Notes: generated by a model not told the origin, from the letters alone. 64,000 bases of DNA from Ulota crispa (GCA_963920765.1 OY987249.1:7254817-7318816), one strand, 5' to 3'; counted from the stretch's first letter, positions 23,825-34,639 are shown. Numbers and translations are program-made.

Positions 23825-25136
23825 CATATGTACACATGAAAAGCGTTCAGCCCAGCTTTGCAAATTCCCTTGCTCAGTATTGTATCATAGGGTGGACCTC
23901 CATGCGTTGGCAAAGTTGGCGACAATTGGAGGCGTTTATTGGAGCTGATAAAAGTGTATTTCTACATTTGCCAAACAATACTTTGGCTGACCATTTCCCA
24001 AGCGGTTGAGAGAAAAAGCATGTGGCAAGTGCCAAGGTGAGTTGCGAAATTGGTGAAATTGACAAGACAGGTTTGCTCCATTTTCTGTCGGTCGAGTTTT
24101 CCAATTTTTTCATTTCTAAAGCGTCGCACACTTCCGTGCCATTGGTATCGACCTAACTTGTGTAATTCCTGCCTCATATGGAAGTCCACCCTTTAGTGAC
24201 CAGGAAGTGGAGGTGCCTGAAGTACAGTAGCAGTTTAGGATCAGAATTTGGTTGCACCTTCAACTTTCAGCAGGATCTGGTGAGATCAAACCCTTATGAT
24301 TTGGCGTTTTGATGAATGATGTGCATACGGACCGATGGATTCTTTTGGACCATTCCAATCAGGATTTATATATACATGTTTATACACATGTTCATTTTTT
24401 CACTCTTGAGTGTTTCTCAATCTTTGCACAACTATTTTTGCAACATGCACTGCAGCTGTAGCTTTTTCCAAAATATTCATGTTCGAAAAGTGCATGTGAG
24501 GTATTTGTAATGGTGCAAATATCTTGTAACCTTCCTTCGTGTGGTGTCATGTGGCTTTTGGATGAGCTCTCACCATCAACACCCTTCTAGGTTTTTGTTT
24601 CTTACATATATGTGTTTAGATCTACCTTTTCATTTTAATTGAGTCCTGTTCCTTTTATGCAATTGATTTGTGTATATTAGTGTCAATTTTTTTGAGAATT
24701 ATAGGCTCCTTGGATTTGGGAAGTTTTGCACCAAAAACTGCAAATAAATCTTCCAATAGTTGAGGACTTAGTGAAGCCCAAAACTTGGAGTGAAGTGTTC
24801 TATATTTTTATATTATAAACATGGATATCTATAATACATGTGAAGGGATATTATTCATTCTGCTTTTCTCCTTGTAGGTTTTTGTGACATTGCATATGTT
24901 CAAATTTTTAGAACTATAGTATCAACGGTATGGAGGTGTATGTTATTCATTGTTCACACAAAGAGTTTTAAACATTTTAAGCTAGAATCTATATTGTACT
25001 GTTCTAGTAAAATGTTTGAAAATGCTGATCCTTTTAGTTTTTTATATTTTTGTGTATAGGGATTGACATTTGCTATCTTCTTTGTTTGTTTTGAGGAACT
25101 TGCATTAAAGGAGGTTGGTGATCACTATTTAATCTT
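23825..25136. other. 3' flank of the CNNM gene and intergenic
   Basis: 23,825-24,290 is moderately GC-rich and probably holds the 3' UTR, or coding sequence under the alternative last exon. Beyond that the DNA is AT-rich and no gene is recognised. Confidence 0.4.
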
Positions 25137-25290
25137 GTTTTGTTCTAATAGTTGCAAACTTGATTTCTTATTGCATGTACATTGTTTTGTGAAAGCAAAG
25201 CTAGTTGTTCTTGTTTTGTTCTAAATAGTTGCAAACTTGATTTCTTATTGCATGTACATTGTTTTGTGAAAGCAAAGCTAGTTGTTCTTT
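25137..25290. repeat. Direct duplication, 77-bp period, two copies
   Basis: Two almost identical copies carry ATAGTTGCAAACTTGATTTC and GCAAAGCTAGTTGTTCTT, differing by about one inserted A. It is a recent local duplication in intergenic DNA. Confidence 0.9.
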
Positions 25291-25636
25291 TAGGAACATT
25301 TTTTTGCTTTAGTTTTCTAGTGCTTTTTGGATTTTGAGTTTAGAAAAAAAATGTTAGTATAAACTAATGAATTCTTGGACATTGGTAACAATAACTATGA
25401 AGTGATTTTACTTTGTAACTTTGTATAGAGCCTTCACATCTAGACTACAAATAGAATAAAAACAAGTAGGACCTAGACTAACAAAATATTGAAGATATTG
25501 TTTTCTTTTAAGCGTATTATTGTGTTGCCAAGCACACAACCATTGATAATACATGAACCACACCTACTTTTGGAGTTGAGAACTACATATTGTGCACAAG
25601 TAGAATGTGAGATATACGAGAATAGTTGAGTTATAA

Positions 25637-25989
25637 TTAACCCTTAAAGGATGGATCACCGTGGCTTGCCCTGCTTGTAGCATTCTACAATGTTTTGCAC
25701 ATGGGCACTAGTAGTATTGCTTCAAAAAGTTGAAAAAGTCAACAATGCATGTTGCCCTTATGAAAATTGCAAGAAGGGCAGCTTGGGAGCTAACACCATG
25801 TATCACAATTTGGGTTACAAAACAAAATGAATGTATCTCAAGAGGTAATTTTTTGCCTTCCATGATGCACTACACATTTATGATCACTTTTGAAAAAAAA
25901 TTAGATCAAAATTAGTCTTTTTTTGGGATATAGAGTTGTTTTTTTGAGGCAAAGGACGTTTTTTGTTCGTGTTGATGTTTAGGGGTTAA
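25637..25989. mobile_element. TTAA-flanked MITE (345-bp core)
   Basis: TTAA CCCTTAAAGGATGG opens and GATGTTTAGGGG TTAA closes. The inverted match is about 9 bp. Internal sequence is not coding; an in-frame stretch at the left is short and has no domain. Confidence 0.6.
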
Positions 25990-26354
25990 TATTTTCACAT
26001 ATTTGTAAGGTTGATTTTTTCTAAGTTTTTTGTAGACATAGATACACAACAAAGTGAATTTGAATATTGTTTTATTTTGTGTGATGATTGTGCTTTCTTC
26101 AATTTTGCAAGTGAGCATTACATCATCATTCTTTGTTTTAGTGGGCCATCAATTACAAATTATGAGCAAGTTTTTAAAGCATTTGGCCATGATTTTCAGC
26201 CATTGCTTTGCCTTATATAAATTGTAGAAAAATGTCTTCATTTGGTTTTGCCTTTTTAGCCAGATATGACATGCCATCCCTCTCTCCAATCTTTACAAGC
26301 TTGGCACTTTCTACTTTGAGAAGTTATTACTTGTGATTTTGAAAATGTGTACTA
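25990..26354. other. Intergenic; nothing recognised
   Basis: AT-rich with no supported feature. Confidence 0.4.
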
Positions 26355-26960
26355 TTAACCCCTAAGCGCCCAAGCCATTTTCACCAAAAATTTAGTTTTC
26401 GGAGAACTATAACTTTGAAGCATTGTATCTCAGTTAATTGGATGATTCACAAAAAGTGATCATTGAAAATAGTGGAACACCCTTGATTCATCTCAATTTT
26501 TTGAGTAGCAAGATTGGATGTGAGTACACACACTTGCAAATCATTGAAGATTTTATTTCTTTGTATGTTAAGTTTTGGGGCTTCAAATTGCTATTGCACG
26601 GAAAATGATGACTAGCACAATTAGTGAGAGTAGCATGACAAGGATTTAGAACATGCTTGAAATCTTGTTGGTAAGTCTCCTGCTAACAAGCCCATGCAAA
26701 GAGGCTTGCAAGGGGTATTATCCAATTGCAACCTATAAGAATGGCTTGCCACCTCACCCCAAATGGTGTTCCGCCCAATCAAGGCTCTTGAGACATTTGT
26801 ACAATATTTAGCTTGCCTTACCATTACTCCACAAGCATGGACCATTTGAATGCCTTGATAATTGTAGTTTTTGTAGCAAGGCCAAAAAATTAAATCCAGT
26901 GCCTCAAAGATGTTTGTGAAATCACGTGAGACCACTTTTAGGACTCTACAGCATTCAAGA
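26355..26960. mobile_element. Possible truncated TTAA-type element
   Basis: It starts TTAA CCCCTAAGCGCCCAAGCC, the same end type as the element at 56,012. No matching right end is found before the next element at 26,962, so it is either truncated or bounded elsewhere. A minus-strand open frame of 104 codons inside it has no recognised domain. Confidence 0.4.
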
Positions 26961-26961
26961 A

Positions 26962-27899
26962 TTAACCCCTAAAGGCCCAAGTGTCCCCCGGGGGACAGTT
27001 GAGATTTCAGGCATGTACCTATAGCTAATGTAGTTTTTGTGGTTTCTTTACACTTTTATTGAAGGTGGGGAATTCCAAGACCTACTTGGGAATCTAATTC
27101 TTTTGTCATTTTGACAATTGACGAAGAAGTTATGCAAGAGTTTTTGTTGCCCAGGGGAGGGAGGGCAATCTGGGCAGTCCAAAAACTTCTTAAAAATTTG
27201 TATTTTCTAAAAATAGAAATTTGAAATTGGTTCGTTAGATTTTTTTATATGTGGGAAGCTTTTAATCATTCAACTTCAATCAATGAGATGAAAGTTATGA
27301 GATGTTTTAGTTTGTGGGCAGTTATGGATTCTCTACTCTAAAATAAACTTTGAAGTCCTTTATTTTCCACAATTTTTAATATTTTGGAAAAAAAACTAAA
27401 CCTAAGGAAGTAGATTGTTTATTACAACATTATAACCGTTGGGATTTTTATTTTTTCATTTTAATAATTAAGTTCTTAACAATTTAGTGATTTGACTCAT
27501 TCTCTACTTCTTTTTACTTACTATTTTCCCCCATGTGTTGTATAGTTCCAATTGATTGGAAAATTCTCCCACACATACCTAACTTGGTCTTCTACATGGA
27601 AAAAATAAACCTCAACTTTGGGTAGAGTAATTTTTTTCATGTAAGTGTGAACAAAGGCTTCTGAATTTTTTTGGACAACTTAAAAAGAAACCTTTTTCAC
27701 TTTGGATGTAAATATCTCCGTCCTCTCCATTTAGAATGACCTGATTTTTTCCCACAAGTACCTCTTCTAGTCTAAGGCAAGATCCAAAGGTTGGATTTAC
27801 AAAACAAACTTTATTTCCTACTTTTCTACTCATTCCCCCCAAAATGGCAGTTAACAATGACTTTCACTGTAGAAAACTGCTTGGGCCTTTAAGGGTTAA
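26962..27899 (+). mobile_element. TTAA-flanked element (930-bp core), well-preserved ends
   Basis: Perfect TTAA duplications and 16-bp inverted ends (CCCCTAAAGGCCCAAG against CCCTTAAAGGCCCAAG). The interior recurs in reverse orientation at about 43,683-44,583 (for example TAGTTCCAATTGATTGGAAA). No transposase frame is seen; it is non-autonomous. Confidence 0.85.
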
Positions 27900-28107
27900 G
27901 AGCTTCCAACTTACCCTAATATACCTACAGCACAAAATTGGAGCATGTAACAACTAGTCGTTCCAAAATTAGTTTTCAAAATTACCTATAGTGGATTATA
28001 AATCATTGTTAAATGTGCTAAAAATTCAAATTTAGCACTGTAATATGAACATTTTGAAGCTAAATGTATGTTCACACTTGGTGTTGGGAGGGATAATAGT
28101 AATATAT

Positions 28108-28317
28108 TAGAAGAAAACTCTAGAAAACTATGTTTCACTTAACAAAACCATATGAAGTTGATTGTGTTGAATTCTCCCTTTCCGATGCAAAATTCCATGT
28201 TTCAACGCAAAATTCTACTTTGGAACATGGGATTTTGCATTGAAAAGGGAGAACTCAACATAATCAATTTCATATGGTTTTGTTTAGTAGAATGCAATTT
28301 TTTGGAGTTTTCTTCTA
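28108..28317. mobile_element. Hairpin MITE (210 bp)
   Basis: Near-complete palindrome. The ends are TAGAAGAAAACTC and GAGTTTTCTTCTA. The arms share AACAAAACCATATGAA, and the centre has CATG(T/G)TTC sequence. Mismatches are scattered. TA-containing flanks are compatible with a Tc1/mariner-like origin, but the target duplication is not certain. Confidence 0.75.
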
Positions 28318-29809
28318 GTGTATGAATGCAATCTAAAGGTGTGTTCAAATGCATCTAATTTTCCTTGGCTACTACCATTCTTAATTCCAAAATGACCTTG
28401 GAATTTCTTGAGCTTCTAAGAATTTGCTCTAATTTGAACAAAAAGCCAACATTTTGATAAGCTGTATCAGTTCTTTTTGAATTATAACCGTATAAAATCA
28501 AACTAGACATGTTAGAGATCACATTAGAAAAGAAACCACAACAATATCTCTTAAGAATTGAAAGATTATTATGTTTGATCATGAGGGTGTTAAAACTATG
28601 AAAGTGATTTGAAGTCTTTCAATTTTCTTTTCACATGTCAAATTCAAAAAGTTGGTCGCCAAAAAAATATGAGTTTAAAGAGCCTAACATGCATAACCCC
28701 AATCAGTTTATGACTTCTCAAATCTACTCTACAATTTTTGTTTATAATGAGTTTTTAATGTTATTTTTCCTTTAAAATCTAGTATGTTTGAGGCTTGTTC
28801 CTAGGAGCTCTCAACACTACATAATCCTGAAATGCCCAATTGATCATTTTTTGGTCATTGCCCTTTTTTGGGGCTGCCCAAAATGAAAAAGAACATTTTT
28901 GAAAAATTAAAAATATTTTCATACAAAAAAGCAAGCCTACTTTCCAACCTAGTTTGAATCATGTCAATCCAAGTTAAACTCTACCATGGAGAATTTTTCA
29001 AAGACAAACACTTCAAAACTTGCTAGTGTTACAAAATTTGCTATTTCAAGAAACTAATGATGTTCTCCCCATCAAAAATATTACATTCTTGAACTATCAT
29101 AGAGAATGTCTATTTTTAACCAATCATGCCAAATTTTAAGCTTTGTGAATAAAATTTGTAATCTTGATGAATATTAAATGGTAAATGCTTCTAAATTCAT
29201 TAAGTAAGAGTATAAAACTTTTCTTGAATGGTTCATCATATGGATAATAACCAAACATCGTGATTCTTGTTTTCTCTTTTGAAACAAATTTCATTGAAGT
29301 TACAAAAGTATCATTATAGAATACATTTATGTTTTGCCATTACCCCCTTAGGTGTTTAGGGGATAAATTCAAGATTGCAATGGACACCTATGCACAAAAT
29401 CTTGAATAGAAAAATTATAATTAATCATTTGTAAAATCAAATTGTTGAAGCTAAAACTAAAATTTCAAATTATGAACTACTAAAAATAGTAATTTGATAA
29501 GGTTATACATAACTTCAAAAATTGGTTGAGGACACATTTTGTCCTCAAGGTCGTTTCAAGGTTTACACCAACCGTGAACCAAGGTTTTTTTTTTTTGCGA
29601 CAAGCTGCCAACTTTGCCCACCGTCCTTTCTTCCCTCTACATATGCTCCAATGTGGAGAGGATAGCATAGCGCTTTGTTGCCAAAAAAAAAAAAACCCCA
29701 AACCTTGCTATGAACATACCCTAAGTAATCATAAACTTTTGCTAAACCTAGCTACAAGTACAAACACTAGTAACACCTTGCTCTTGCAAGCACTAGCAAC
29801 TTCATTCTC
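28318..29809. other. Repeat-derived intergenic DNA
   Basis: 28,550-28,620 matches the interior of the MITE at 14,090-14,740 inverted. 28,840-29,370 matches 36,482-36,990 (shared CAATTGATCATATTTTGGTC-like and TGACCATATG-like blocks). Ends are decayed. A poly-T and a poly-A tract at about 29,583-29,597 and 29,683-29,697 flank a 90-bp segment. No gene is supported. Confidence 0.45.
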
Positions 29810-29955
29810 AAGGCCTCCTTCCATATGAAGTCGAGGTTAGAATCGGTAACCAATGATCAATGAGATTAGAAATCTGGTTTTTTTGGATCTCTAATCTAAT
29901 CAATCACCAATTACCAATCCCAACCCGACCCCAACTTCACATGGAAGGAGGCCTT
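29810..29955. mobile_element. Hairpin MITE (146 bp)
   Basis: Almost the whole length is palindromic. The ends are AAGGCCTCCTTCCAT and its complement, and the arms share AATC(A/T)GTAACCAATNATC-type sequence. The loop is about 15 bases rich in T. It is too short to code for anything. Confidence 0.8.
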
Positions 29956-29970
29956 TAGTTGTGAAAAGGT

Positions 29971-30370
29971 ACATTGAATATTGCATTTAGGTTGCCCACA
30001 CTAATATCTCAACATTTCACACTAAGGTAGGTGACCCATTCCCAACCATGCTCCCAACGCCAACCCCTATATACCCAAGGTGGTCATTTTAGTTTGGAAT
30101 GACCACTCTGGGTTCATAGAAGTCAACATTGGGAGCACCACTGCAGTAATTTTTATCAAAAATTATTGCAACGAGCAATTTTTAGAGGACCTATTAACAA
30201 CAAAGAAGCTGTTAAAAGACAAACTAACTACTTCCAAGTCAAAAACCATGTGAAATTTAGTATTTAGAGAGTTGCATGCCTCTCCAAGTGGGCCAAGTGA
30301 TGAGTCATGAGGTAACTTACCAAGGTAAGGCAACCTAATTGTCAAGGCAACCTATATGCAACATTCAGTG
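29971..30370 (+). mobile_element. MITE family A copy 4 with an internal insert
   Basis: It carries family A ends (TTGCATTTAGGTTGCCC, GGCAACCTATATGCAACATT) and the GAGTTGCATGC block. Relative to other copies it has about 110 extra bases at about 30,025-30,140 bounded by CCAACCATGCTCCCAA-like and TTGGGAGCACC-like sequence, suggesting another small nested insertion. Confidence 0.65.
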
Positions 30371-30894
30371 TAGAGATTTAGGCGGGGGTTGAGAAAGAGT
30401 GTTTCCACTTCACCATAGCCCAACATAATTCAAATTCACCTCGAAGAAGGCTCCAAGATCTCTCACCATTACACTTCCCAAAACCACAGGCAGTTCAAAA
30501 ACTACATCTTTCTCAATCACGGCCAACAAGACAAGCACCCAGACACAACACAAACCTGACCTGCTCATGATGAACCCAGAAAATTACATCATTTTAAGTT
30601 TACAATTACAACAAAAAAGGAGCATGCACTCACTCCTGATGCAAATTCTAAAACATCAGTTGATTATTTGGCTTTTACCGGACCTGCAATAGAATCCACT
30701 TTCTCTCACAAATGGACAGGCTTGATGGTCCAGTTTCTTACTACTTTTCCCAGTGTTCAAAAACAGGGGGTTTCTAACCTCGCAAATACCTGCTTCGCAA
30801 TAAGCAGCAGGCTTCTACCGACACTTAGCACAAGGAAATTCCTCTTTCTCTGATATCCAAAGGCTTGTATCAGAGTCCTGCTCTGACAACCCTA
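30371..30894. other. 3' flank of the TBC gene region; no gene
   Basis: Mixed-composition intergenic DNA. No supported coding sequence. Confidence 0.4.
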
Positions 30895-31342
30895 ATGTCA
30901 TGAGAAACAGAAACCCTAACCCTCGAAGCTCTCAAGATGAGTATATAAGCATAAGAAACAGGAACCCCAATCCTCGAAGCTCTCAAGATGAGTATAAGCA
31001 TGAGAAACAGGAACCCTAAACCAGGAGCTCTCAAGCTGAGTATAAGCATGAGAAACAGGTACCTTAAACCTCGGAGCACTCAAGATGAGTATATAAGCAT
31101 GAGAAACAGGAACCCTAACCCTCGAAGCTCTCAAGATGAGTATAAGCATGAGAAACAGGAACCCTAAACCAGGAGCTCTCAAGCTGAGTATAAGCATGAG
31201 AAACAGGTACCTTAAACCTCGGAGCACTCAAGATGAGTATATAAGCATGAGAAACAGGAACCCTAACCCTCGAAGCTCTCAAGATGAGTATATAAGCATA
31301 AGAAACAGGAACCCTAAACCTGGAAGTTCTCAAGATGAATAA
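30895..31342. repeat. Tandem repeat with telomere-like core, about 9 units
   Basis: Units of about 48-54 bp start with GAGAAACAGGAACCCTAACC or a variant and continue with CTCGAAGCTCTCAAGATGAG. Every unit carries CCCTAA-, CCCTAAA- or CCTTAAACC-type sequence. Length alternates because of a TATA insertion in some units, and a higher-order pattern of two or three units is visible. It starts about 58 bp beyond the stop codon of the TBC gene and may be part of its 3' UTR on the minus strand. Confidence 0.9.
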
Positions 31343-31399
31343 AAACCTGCGAAAACCACAACTAAAAATGCAATGAAAATGGTGGCAAGTGAAGGAAAT

Positions 31400-32740
31400 T
31401 TAGTCCTGTTTGGTGACTTTAACCTGCACACACCGAACCAGCTCTCTGGCATCAGCAAGGAGCTCCCAGATATCCAGGTTACCAGCCATGCCGTTACACT
31501 CCCTGACAAGCTCATCCATGCCACTATACAGCAAGATGTTCCGTCTCTTCTTTCGCACAGCAGCAGCAATCACGAACAACAGCAAGTCTCGAGAAGGAGG
31601 GCCGAGTCTGTCACGGCCCTCGCCGCACTTATTATCAATAGCAGCCCAATCGGCCCACATGACCTCCCACAAGCAAAGAGTCTGTTCGAAGCTGAGCTCA
31701 CGGCGCATGAGCACCACCACCATCCGGTAAATAAAAGTGCAATCCTCGCAGCCTAGGGTTTGCAAGTGCTCAAACAAAGGCGGATCCGACTGCTGAATGA
31801 TGGAGCTCACCATGTCGAGCTGCCGACGAATGCCAACCTCATCCAAGCGGAAGTTATGGCGAGCAAACTCCATAAACTTCACAAAACACCAAAAAGCTTC
31901 GTAATCATCATCAATGAGAGCGACGAACGGCGACAGCAGGTCACTCATGCCTTGACAATACCCTGTCTCGGGGTCGTACATGGTGTACGCTTCGAGAATG
32001 AGCACGAGACGCGCGGCGTGGTGCCGCCGCGGGGGTTCCAGATGGTCGTCGTCCATCAACCCCGCGGCTTTCGACAGCCGCGCGGCTTCTTCAAACGTCA
32101 CCGAGGCTTGGCTCTCGGCGTACGGGATCCACTCGGCGTTCATACGCACCGCATCTAATCGAATAATCCTTTGCCACGTGCGGAAATCCTCCTCCTCTTT
32201 CGGCATCGTCCCCAAGGCGTCGACCTTGGTGAAGTCGTCCTCGTCAGGGTTCTGAATTAGGGTTTCGGCAGCTTGCACGCACTGCACTCGCAGCTCCCCG
32301 TACTCCTCGCTCTTGGTTAGTTTCACCACATCGCGCTCCGCGGAGTTGCTGTCGAGGTCGTACACGCCGAGCAGGAACGGCCATACCTGCGATCGAATAG
32401 CCGGCTCGATTCCCCCGGAACGGACCTTGTGGATGAAGCGCGTGTCGAGGAGTTTGCCTTCCTCCGGGTCGAACGCGGCGATCCAGTGCTCCGTGAGGAG
32501 CGGGGAATGGTGGCGTCGGGTTGAGAAGGGGAGGTTGAAGAACGGCAGCTTGCCGTCGCTGTAGTAGATCAAGCCGCCGACGGCCGCCGCGACCGCCACG
32601 CCCGCCACAGCGGTGACGGCCACCCCGACGCCCACGGACGCGGCATAGCTGTGGCTGCTCTGTGAGGAGGATGGCGACATGATCTCCCCGACGACGGACT
32701 CATACACCCGAAACAACACCTGCAGCCCCTCCTGCATCAA
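31400..32740 (-). CDS. TBC-domain Rab GTPase-activating protein (446 aa, no intron)
   Basis: A single uninterrupted frame encodes a complete TBC protein. Residues about 32-60 are a Ser-rich then Ala/Val/Gly-rich hydrophobic segment that could anchor or target the N-terminus. The TBC domain begins near residue 108 (SGGIEPAIRSQVWPFLLG). It has the arginine-finger motif IxxDxxR (IIRLDAVR, R199) and the glutamine-finger motif YxQG (YCQGMSDLL, Q263), so it should be an active dual-finger GAP that speeds GTP hydrolysis by a Rab. The end (WELLADARELV) matches where plant homologues stop, so the frame looks full length. Plant relatives usually have introns; their absence here may mean intron loss or retroposition. 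ATG codons at residues 1, 2 and 21 are possible starts; the first is used. Confidence 0.9.
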   Translation of the reverse strand: MMQEGLQVLFRVYESVVGEIMSPSSSQSSHSYAASVGVGVAVTAVAGVAVAAAVGGLIYYSDGKLPFFNLPFSTRRHHSPLLTEHWIAAFDPEEGKLLDTRFIHKVRSGGIEPAIRSQVWPFLLGVYDLDSNSAERDVVKLTKSEEYGELRVQCVQAAETLIQNPDEDDFTKVDALGTMPKEEEDFRTWQRIIRLDAVRMNAEWIPYAESQASVTFEEAARLSKAAGLMDDDHLEPPRRHHAARLVLILEAYTMYDPETGYCQGMSDLLSPFVALIDDDYEAFWCFVKFMEFARHNFRLDEVGIRRQLDMVSSIIQQSDPPLFEHLQTLGCEDCTFIYRMVVVLMRRELSFEQTLCLWEVMWADWAAIDNKCGEGRDRLGPPSRDLLLFVIAAAVRKKRRNILLYSGMDELVRECNGMAGNLDIWELLADARELVRCVQVKVTKQD

Positions 32741-32841
32741 TCCCCTCCGTCCCCCCCGCGCACTTCGATCAATCCAACTCCGACGACGAACTGCTCCACA
32801 TCTCTCTCTCTCACCACTACCCCATCAGATTGTTGCAACAA
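32741..32841. promoter_or_regulatory. Short divergent intergenic region, probable bidirectional promoter
   Basis: Only 101 bp separate the TBC start codon from the ATG of the open frame on the other strand. The interval is pyrimidine-rich on the plus strand (CTCTCTCTCTCAC, CCCCTCCGTCCCCCCC). Such CT-rich leaders are common at plant transcription starts. Confidence 0.4.
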
Positions 32842-33000
32842 ATGGCATCTTCGGGAATCGGGATGCAAGCACCAGCATCGGCAAATCGGAACCCCACCGA
32901 GAATGACGACGCCGGAGTTGCAGAGTCCAAGGCTTCGTCATCCAGCCAGTCGGGCAGTGCAGGCTCCTTCTCCGCCTCTGCGCTCCCCGTCATCTGCCAC
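32842..33000 (+). CDS. Possible orphan first exon (53 codons), partial
   Basis: MASSGIGMQAPASANRNP starts a GC-rich open stretch with Ser/Ala-rich composition that ends ALPVICH directly before a good donor (GTAGGT at 33,001). The composition matches real exons of the window, not the AT-rich background. I recognise no family and find no continuing exon in the next 4.7 kb, which is filled with MITEs. It may be the first exon of a gene with a long intron, a gene fragment, or the leader of a non-coding transcript. Without splicing the frame runs a further 17 codons beyond an in-frame TAG-free GTAGGT read-through and then stops. Confidence 0.35.
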
Positions 33001-33497
33001 GTAGGTTGTTGGACCGCCAGCTCAGCTCTATTGCTACAACGAACGCCGTAATGCTGACGTGTGCCACTGGCTGTGATAATAGAAAACGAAGAATATCCTG
33101 CTTTATGATACCTCGGTGTTCTGCCGTTTGATTGGCTTCTTTTTTGCTCCTACAATGACCTACATTCTCTTGTTGACCGTAAATTCTTGAAGTGCAAGCG
33201 ACCTTTTTATCAATAGAACATGCCTTCAACACACGTGTCCAGTGTACGGGGAGATTTTGAGCTTTTTCGGTTAAAAAGCCTACATTTCTCATTTTCATCG
33301 GGTTTTTTCAGTGGATGCATCGGTTATTCACCACATATCTACAAATTTTCCAAAAATTTAGTCGGTTTTTAGTCGATTTATTTATGTTTCAATTAATTTT
33401 TTGCACATTTCATTCGACTGACTTTCTATTGTTTTTTGGCTCTCCTCGTTCATTGCCATGTCTAAAAAGGAAATTGATATATGCAACACCGGGGGTT
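33001..33497. other. Intergenic; nothing recognised
   Basis: Composition falls from GC-rich to AT-rich over about 250 bp. No supported exon. Confidence 0.4.
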
Positions 33498-33843
33498 TGT
33501 TGTATTTACACGGGAGATAAATTTTAGGTATTTACCATCAACAAGTTGAATTTAAAAAATTTAAATTCACATTTGAATTGGGAGATTGTGATTTTGTCTA
33601 TAATCATAAAGGAGGATACAATTGAACAACATTCAGTGAAAAATGCTTAACTTTTTTTACAAATAAGGATCACTGAGTAATAATTTGCCCCCTGGCTGAG
33701 TTATTCCATTGGATGTTGTTCAATGATGTCTTCCTTTGCAATTCTAGGCTAAATCTAGGTCTCTGAATCTAAATGTGAAGTTAAATGTTCCAAATTCAAC
33801 TTATTGATGGTGAATATCTAGAAATTCCCCCCAAGTGTACAAT
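33498..33843. mobile_element. Inverted-repeat MITE (about 345 bp)
   Basis: The arms of about 55-60 bp share ACCATCAACAAGTTGAATTT (right arm inverted with ATTGATGG). Further inside, TTGAACAACATTCAGTG pairs with its inverse near 33,710. Boundaries are approximate. Non-coding. Confidence 0.65.
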
Positions 33844-34107
33844 TAACAAACTTCGAGCGTGCATATATCAGTTCCCATCTAAAAATCTAGGATTTTTCAA
33901 TCTAAGTTATAAGCTTCAGTAGCTCCACTTTAGTTGTTGGAGGGTTTAATTATAAACTTTGGTACAAAACCTTCTAAATTTGAAAGTTCAATAATTCTCA
34001 CAAAAACATGACAGAAGTATTTGCAAACCAATGATACATGAAGGGATACCCGGAACTGTTCAACAAATGAAGGGATAATGTTGCATATACCATGTGAGCA
34101 AATAATC

Positions 34108-34252
34108 GTGACTACAAGGGAAATTGTTTAAAATGACAAAAATATGTCCAAATTAACATGTACACAAATTATTCAATTTGATAGTTTTTTTGTCATTTTG
34201 GACACATTTAATCAATCCAAATGTGTCAATTAGTACACATTTTCTTGTAGTG
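34108..34252. mobile_element. Hairpin MITE with CACTA-like ends
   Basis: The left end GACTACAAGGGAAATTG pairs with the right end CATTTTCTTGTAGTG, and the palindrome continues inward (AATGACAAAAATATGTCCAA). CACTACAAGAAA is the standard start of plant CACTA (En/Spm) elements. A lone CACTACAAGAATCC at 34,500 is a second such end. Confidence 0.6.
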
Positions 34253-34639
34253 AATTGTTTTTGTAACAACTAAAAAACAATACAGTCATTGATTGATGGT
34301 CACAAGTACACTACTTGAAAATGCCAGACTAAGTTGTATTTTTATATATTTAAAGGTGTCAAAAAATCATTATTTGTAATTTTGTGATTGCATTTGGACA
34401 AACCAGCTTTAAATTTATATCAAAACATTTGTTGAAACAATTATTTTTTTCTATTGTGTCTTCAATGCTAAACTCTAGTTTTTACTTTGGTTCTAAGCTC
34501 ACTACAAGAATCCTACTAATTGATGTAATTAGACCATCACATATGCCATTTGGTGACATGTAGTGGAACTTCATTTAATGTCCATGTTCCTAATTATAGC
34601 ACAATTCATAACTACACAAGTTATTTTTTATTATTTTGC

